A stretch of DNA of 64,000 nucleotides from Cercis canadensis (Eukaryota > Streptophyta > Magnoliopsida > Fabales > Fabaceae), in the NCBI GenBank assembly GCA_003255065.1, contig QAOA01002050.1, positions 1 to 64,000 on the forward strand. Reading direction: 5' to 3'. Positions 59,701 through 64,000 of this stretch are shown here, piece by piece. The stretch's first letter is position 1, and each line of letters starts with the position of its first letter. Under the pieces are notes generated by a model. The model did not search any database and was not told the DNA's origin. It saw only the letters and a list, made by a program, of their open reading frames with translations. A program made the position numbers and the translations under genes.

Positions 59701-62700
59701 ATATACAATATCATATGCTTGTTTAATTTCTAATCTTCACTACTTTAAACACATGCATATACAAATCAGAAGGACTTTATTTAAGGATGTAATGAGACCA
59801 AAGAAATGTAAGGAATGAAATAGAAAATATGGATATGACAAATGAAAACTAAAGAGAGTTTGAGAACATTGGGAATGATGAGTCAAAACAAGCACTAAGC
59901 ATAAAAATTTACCCAAAAGCTCTATGCAATTTTTTTTTTTATTTTCTTTACACATTACTTCCTCTTTGGAAGCCAAATCTAATACTTTTATTCTCTTTTT
60001 ACATTTTTCTGTTGTTTTTTATTTTTTAGTTTTTTTTTATAAGATAATTTTCTTTCTTTTCTTTTTGCTCACTTTGTCTTTTCAATTCACATAGCCAATT
60101 GCTTTCCAAAACATAAATCTCCCTCACACTTGAAACTTTGTCTGTCCCAGACAAATAAGAACTCATCAAATTCTCAACTAATGCTTTCATACTCCCTAAA
60201 GTTTGTAAAAACATAGTTTTACACATGGCTTGCAATGAGTTAAATGAAAAAATGGGAACAATTAGGCTCAAGGGAAAAATCAAAGGAAAATATATTAGGT
60301 AGGTTATTTGGCTAGTTAGCTAAAAGAAAGAAAAGAATACCTTTATCATATTCATGCATGTATATGACAATGTAATATCAAAAAGAAGTAAAACAAGTTC
60401 TAGAGTGACAAATGACATGAGAGAAATACACACAAGAAAAAAACTGGAGAATGATAATAGGCTCAAAAACTCACTAGATATGCACTATCAAGCTCAATCC
60501 ATCAAATCAATATCTATCAACAAATTAGTGAATTAAAAGATGCAAAAAATTTATCCAATCATGCTAGAAACCTCAAAGTTGCAATTACTTCAAGCTCACA
60601 AACTCTACAATTTTCAAAGTGCTATTGAAAATGCAAGAAAAAAAGGCTAGAACAACATGTAGAATGATAATAAAAACAGCAAAACAGAATTAAAAACAGA
60701 ACTAGAATTTTGTACAAAAGTTGAAATAGAATCTTGAGCAGAATTTAGAACATGCAGAATGACACTAAAAATAGCAAACAGAGAAGGGAACAAGAACAAA
60801 AAATAGAAAACAAAATGAAAAACAGAAACAGAAATAAAAAATAGTAACAAAAACAAAAACACAAAATAGAACAGAAAACATAAAACATAATAGACAATAG
60901 AAACAGAATTTTAAAAACAACAACAAAAATATAATCAGAAAGAGAAAACAAAATACAAAAACAGAAACATAATCAGAAAGAGAACTCTCCTGAAGCTCAA
61001 GGTGGGTAGATAGCATCACTCAGAGTCGTCTCCTCAACAAAACTCTCATTAGCTCTATCATGAAATTTCTTAAGTTGATGGCTATTCACTTTAAAGGTTC
61101 TCACTGTAGTCACATTTTAGATTTCAACTGCACCATAAGAAAAAGTGTTAGTGACAACAAAGGGTCCCTCCCATTAGGATCTCAATTTACCTGGCCACAA
61201 CTTGAGGCAAGAGTTGTATAGAAGCACCTTCTCCCCCACTTGGAATTCTTTCCGAAGGATTAACTTGTCATTAAAGGCCTTCGTCTTCTCTTTGTACAAC
61301 CGAAAATTCTCATAGGCCTCTAATCGGAATTCCTCTAACTCTTGAAGTTGTAATTTCCTCTCGACTCCGGCTAGACCTATGTCCAGGTTGCAAGCTCTAA
61401 CTGCCCAATAAGCTTTGTGCTCAATCTTCACTGGGAGGTGGCATGCCTTGCCAAAAACTATCCGGTAGGGGGACATCCCAATTGGCGTCTTGAAAGCGGT
61501 CCGGTATGCCCACAGAGCATCCTTAAGTTTCGAACTCCAATCCTTTCTATTAGGTTGGACAGTCTTCTCTAAGATACACTTGATCTCCCTGTTGGAGAGT
61601 TCGGCTTGCCCATTCGTCTGAGGGTGGTAAGGTGTGGAAACCTTATGCACGGCTCTATATTTTCACACTAAAGCCTCCATGCTCCGGTTGCAAAAGTGTA
61701 AACCCTGATCACTGATGATAGCCCTCAGAATGCCAATCTGCAAAAAATGTGTGATCTAATAAAATCTACAACAACTCTAGAATCATCGTTCTGAGTGGCT
61801 TTCGTCTACATCCATTTAGACACATAATCAACAGCTAGCAAGATATAAACAAAACCAAAAGAAACAGGAAAAAAGGCCCCATAAAGTCAATACCCCAGAC
61901 ATAAAAAATCTCAAAAAATAGCAAGAGCTGTTGGGACATCTCATTCCTATGAGAAATATTCCTTGTTTTCTGACACTGCTCATAAAACTTACAAAACATA
62001 TGTGCATCCTTAAATAGGGTAACCCAATATAATCCAGAGTCTAAGACTTTCCTAGCTGTACATTAAGGACCAAAATGTCCCCCACATGCAAATGTATGGC
62101 AAAAGCTAAGAAGAGACTGAAACTTATTATTAGGTACACATCTCCTAATCATCTGGTCACTACAAAACTTCCAGAGATACGGATCATCCCATATATAAAA
62201 CTTAGACTCACTTCTCAGTTTATCAGACTGAGCCCTAGTAAAGCATGCAGGAAAGACACAAGCAATCAAAAAATTAACCATATCAGCAAACCAAGGAGAA
62301 AGGATCTTACCTTGCAGCTATAAAAGCTGCTTATCAGGGAAGGAATCATGGATGGGAGACAAGTCAGAAGCTCGCTCTATTCTGCTCAAATGATCAGCAA
62401 CCACATTTTCTGCTCCACTCCTATCTTTGACCTCCAGGTTGAACTCTTGGAGAAGAAGCATCCATTAGATTAATCGGGGTTTGGCCTCTAGTTTCTTGAG
62501 GAAGAACTTGAGTGCTGCATGGTCAAAAAAATCACCACATGAGAACAAAGCAAGTAGGATCTAAACTTATCTAAAACAAAGAGAATTACTAAAATCTCTT
62601 TTTCTGTTGTGGTATAATTTGCTTGGGCAGAGTCAAGAGTCCTCGAGGCGTAGTATATGACATGTTGAGCCTTGCAAACCCTTTGAGCAAGGACTGCTCC

Positions 62701-63330
62701 CATTGCATAGTTGGATGCATCACACATCAACTCAAATGGTAGCGTCTAGTTGGGAAGTCGGATGATGGGAGTGGAAGTGAAAGCCTTCTTGAGGTGATCA
62801 AATGCATCCTTGCAGGACTGATTGAAAATAAAATTCACATCCTTTTGCAGCAAGGAGGACAACAGGACGACAATCTTATTGAAATCACAGATGAAACATT
62901 GGTAGAATCCTACATGGCCAAGAAAGGAACAAACTTCCCGCACATATGCGGGGTAAGGTAAAGAAGAAATAACATCAATCTTGGCAGCATCTACCTCCAT
63001 ACCCTTGCTAGAGATTACATGTCCTAAAACTATCCCTTGTTCTACCATAAAATGACATTTTTCAAAATTCAAAACAAGATTAGTTTCAATGCACCTATGT
63101 AAAACTCTAGACAAGCTATCCAGACAGTCATCAAAGGAAGAGCCATATACAATAAAATCATCCATGAATACCTCCATACAGTTCTCTAAAAAATCATAAA
63201 ATATATTAATCATGCAACGTTGAAAGGTACTTGGAGCATTGCAAAGACCAAATGGCATCCTCCGGTATGAAAAAGTGCCGAAAGGACAGGTGAATGTGGT
63301 CTTCAAAAGAGTATGAGGATATAGCTTCAT
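59700..63330 (-). mobile_element. Athila-like Ty3/gypsy element, pol and 3' region, broken
   Basis: From right to left on the minus strand: RT (FGTFSYRRMPFGLCNAPSTF, then FMDDFIVYGSSFDDCL), RNase H (CDASNYAMGAVLAQR, YYASRTLDSAQANYTTTEKE), the integrase zinc-binding region (RRCVPNNKFQ, CHTFACGGHFGP) and the integrase core end ([17 protein letters not shown], then [20 protein letters not shown] and [11 protein letters not shown], an Athila hallmark). The pol C-terminus is near 61000. An A/C-rich 3' region follows, with 'cctcacacttgaaactttg', the complement of the purine tract seen before Athila 3' LTRs. Several breaks are present; the 5' part is cut off near 63330. Confidence 0.85.
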
Positions 63331-64000
63331 GTTCAGCAACAAAGATATGGGACCAACTCAAATCAATTCATGAAGGAACAAGCCATGTCAAGGAAGCTAA
63401 AATTGATATCTTCGGATCTTAATATGAAATGTTTCACATGGAGAAAGATGAACCATTGGAATCTTTATTTGCTCAGTTCTTGGGATCATAAATAATCTCA
63501 AGAGTCTTGGTAGAGAATACAATCAAAAGGAGCAAGTAAAGAAGTTGCTTAGGTGCTTGATAGAAAAATTGGAAACAAAGGTCACGATTCTCCTTCAATA
63601 TGTTAAAACAAATGAAATAACTATGGACCAGCTGAGAGGACAGTTAAAGACACATTAAATAATGTTATTGGAAAAGAAAAATCATATAGATGATCACAAA
63701 AAGAAGAGACTAGCTCTTGCTAGCACCACTCAAGAAACTAGTTCTCCTGCAAAAGAACCAATTTCCAGTGATGAAGATGTAGCTCTAGTTTCAAAGGAGT
63801 TTCTTCATCAAATGAAAAGGTGAAATGACAAAAGGAAATTTCAAAGCACTAAAGTTGAAAACAACAAAGAACTACTCATATGCTATGAATGCAAGAAGCT
63901 TGGACACATCAAACCGGATTGTCCCAACCTCAAAAAGAAGAAGTTCAATTTAAGAGAAAAGAAGAAGGCTATGATTGCTTCATGGAGCGATGTTGATTCA
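63331..64000 (+). mobile_element. Ty1/copia gag fragment, cut by window end
   Basis: The plus strand reads ATKIWDQLKSIHEGTSHVKE, a copia gag (UBN2-like) block, and later the CCHC knuckle CYECKKLGHIKPDC at about 63883-63924, followed by a lysine-rich tail. It looks broken in a few places. The rest of the element, if any, lies beyond the window. Confidence 0.75.

Noticed and set aside
60647-61019. Phe/Leu/Cys-rich minus-strand frames resembling transmembrane proteins
   Set aside because: They arise from A-rich 'aacaaaaacagaaac' simple sequence in the 3' region of the Athila-like element and overlap in several frames.
1-64000. CRISPR array, bacterial operon or prophage
   Set aside because: Tandem repeats here are contiguous without unique spacers, the gene structure is intron-containing and plant-type, and no bacterial genes are seen.
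1-64000. tRNA or rRNA genes
   Set aside because: Only tRNA-complementary primer-binding sites of LTR elements were seen (for example 32171-32182 and 36435-36446); no cloverleaf-length tRNA gene or rRNA segment was recognised by eye.

Overview
The window reads as an intergenic-rich stretch of a plant nuclear genome, probably a eudicot and possibly woody. The evidence is one intact, intron-containing plant gene (TONNEAU1), decayed pieces of plant genes (AUX1/LAX auxin carrier, PPR protein, phosphoglycerate dehydrogenase, class V chitinase), and layers of plant-type transposable elements. There is no sign of bacterial, organellar or viral-episome content. The species cannot be fixed from sequence alone.

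Layout. 1-2590: a minus-strand Tat/Ogre-type long terminal repeat (LTR) with ~191-bp internal tandem repeats. 2590-3760: a decayed Helitron helicase (-). 3760-9820: AT-rich sequence with a PPR pseudogene, a Tourist-like MITE (589 bp, TTA duplications) and a two-exon AUX1/LAX pseudogene that stops at the MITE. 9821-16147: a nearly full-length but inactivated L1-type LINE (+) with an imperfect ~17-bp target duplication; it ends ~240 bp before the TON1 start codon. 16390-23335: TON1, eight exons and 264 codons, with a 4.2-kb second intron holding an antisense LINE fragment and a small MITE.

24-40.8 kb is a DNA-transposon and retroelement mosaic. It holds a Pack-MULE with phosphoglycerate dehydrogenase and plastid-protein fragments (25883-27907), and a non-autonomous LTR element (30597-33231) nested in an older LTR. 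It also holds a tandem LTR-gag-LTR-gag-LTR element without pol (33692-39101). One gag unit of that element carries a foldback Mutator MITE with a perfect 9-bp duplication, and the second unit shows the empty site. A second Pack-MULE carries a GH18 chitinase fragment (39227-40827).

42.6-64 kb is LTR-retrotransposon debris: Ty1/copia pol (-), a gypsy-type LTR (-), a Tat/Ogre-type pol (+) with its hypervariable 3' region and two successive long LTRs, an Athila-like pol (-), and the start of a copia gag (+) cut by the window edge. All of these LTR elements look broken or partial.

TON1 is the only gene judged functional. Four single N bases occur, and three are flanked by near-identical duplicated sequence, which points to unmerged contig or haplotype ends rather than biology. 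I found no convincing new gene system. The most informative observations are the two gene-capturing MULEs, the tandem gag-only element with its internal empty-site control, the ~190-bp repeats inside an LTR, and the LINE next to the TON1 promoter.
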